NCBI GenBank assembly: GCA_014894395.1
Contig: JADBLO010000119.1
Coordinates: 1 to 64,000 of the forward strand
Direction: 5' to 3'
Source: Thermoplasmata archaeon
Lineage (GTDB): Archaea > Thermoplasmatota > E2 > DHVEG-1
DNA: 64,000 nt
The notes beneath the pieces are model-generated. The model saw only the letters and a program-made list of their open reading frames with translations. It was not told the origin of the DNA and ran no database searches. Shown here piece after piece: positions 63,674-64,000 of the stretch. The number at the start of each line of letters is the position of its first letter. The stretch's first letter is position 1. Made by a program: the position numbers and the translations under genes.

Positions 63674-64000
63674 TTATCTTCTTTGCTTGTTGTATATGAG
63701 GAGCCCGACAAGAACAGCAAGCAACACGAGAATGATATCAAACCCAGGGGTTTTCTTCTCCACCGCCTTCACAGCGATAGTGGTTGAAAATGACCCGGTT
63801 GCATCCCCATCATCTTTGACTTCTAAAGTCACAATTGAGGAACCAACAGAAGAAAACGTATTGGTTGTTACTGAGACATTCAGCCAGTCGGTATCAAAGA
63901 TTCCATCGCCATTGAAATCCCAACGATACCCAACAATTGTACCATCGGTATCGTTACTCCCAGAAGCATCGAAGCTTACCTGCTGGTTCACCGAAACCGA
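63674..64000 (-). CDS. PKD-domain surface protein (5' part off the window)
   Basis: The visible 108 residues are the C-terminus of a larger secreted protein. A PKD domain (SFDASGSNDTDGTIVGYRWDFNGDG, then VTLEVKDDGDATGSFSTTI) is followed by KKTPGFDIILVLLAVLVGLLIY and NKQRR, a PGF-CTERM-type anchor. The frame stays open through the right edge, so the GTG at 63991 is not a start. It is probably a cell-surface protein; the N-terminal domains cannot be seen. Confidence 0.85.
   Translation of the reverse strand, partial: SVSVNQQVSFDASGSNDTDGTIVGYRWDFNGDGIFDTDWLNVSVTTNTFSSVGSSIVTLEVKDDGDATGSFSTTIAVKAVEKKTPGFDIILVLLAVLVGLLIYNKQRR

Noticed and set aside
1-64000. CRISPR arrays, insertion sequences, rRNA genes
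   Set aside because: No regularly spaced repeats, no transposase-like protein and no rRNA-like stretch were seen on reading the window.

Overview
This window is archaeal. The evidence is the set of translation and transcription genes: eL31, eL39, eS19, eL43 and eL30, a PDCD5-like protein, RNase P Rpp21, diphthine synthase, archaeal exosome Rrp4/41/42, SBDS, proteasome alpha, RpoH/B/A1/A2/P, GatE and Trm5. Promoters are TATA-type, tRNA genes lack encoded CCA, and one tRNA carries a 37/38 intron. RpoB is a single unsplit chain, unlike most methanogens, and there is no methanogenesis gene here. Secreted proteins end in PGF-CTERM-like anchors. Together this suggests an anaerobic, non-methanogenic euryarchaeote, most likely Thermoplasmatota-like. 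That placement is inferred from gene content and style, not from a tree.

Layout. Bases 1-3100 (minus strand) hold a clipped secreted protein, the eS19-PDCD5-eL39-eL31 operon, Rpp21 and a conserved 61-residue protein. Bases 3300-13550 (plus strand) hold dphB, a HerA-type ATPase, two exported transglutaminase-like proteins, a methyltransferase, a hexapeptide acyltransferase, an exported thioredoxin-like protein, and an E1-like / ubiquitin-like sulfur-carrier / thioredoxin-DsbD-like trio. Bases 13600-19580 (minus strand) hold a group 3b [NiFe] hydrogenase operon, whose beta and gamma subunits are fused, and a malic enzyme.

Bases 19764-34570 (plus strand) form one tightly packed, roughly 14.8 kb redox operon. 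In order it encodes HdrC, HdrB, HdrA, a partial HdrA fused to NuoE, NuoF, a NuoG-N/HdrA-C/HdrA fusion, MvhD, an FrhB/FdhB-like protein, a tandem HdrC and a tandem HdrA. The most striking feature is that the first HdrA unit of a tandem HdrA appears to have been opened at its internal ferredoxin and filled with NuoE, NuoF and NuoG-N. The predicted product is an Hdr-type electron-bifurcating complex with both an NADH port and a probable F420 port. A short palindrome sits against its TATA box.

Bases 34660-41500 hold OsmC, PurA, the exosome/proteasome superoperon (minus strand) and QueE. Bases 41650-50360 hold tRNA-Lys and the RNA polymerase operon; rpoH has no canonical start codon and appears to begin at ATC. 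The usual rps12-rps7-elongation factor tail is absent. In its place is a four-gene proline-dehydrogenase-like flavoprotein complex (50426-53748), followed by gatE. The right end holds an anchored Holliday-junction-endonuclease-like protein, a glycosyltransferase that appears to start at CTG, a 1140-residue S-layer-like protein with a long leader, an intron-containing tRNA-Tyr, trm5 overlapping tRNA-Thr, two membrane proteins and a clipped PKD-domain surface protein.

How the parts fit: hydrogenase (NADPH/H2), malic enzyme (NADPH), the Hdr-Nuo complex (NADH, probably F420 and ferredoxin) and the amino-acid dehydrogenase form a redox-balancing set that would suit fermentation of peptides or organic acids. 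No CRISPR array, insertion sequence or rRNA was seen.
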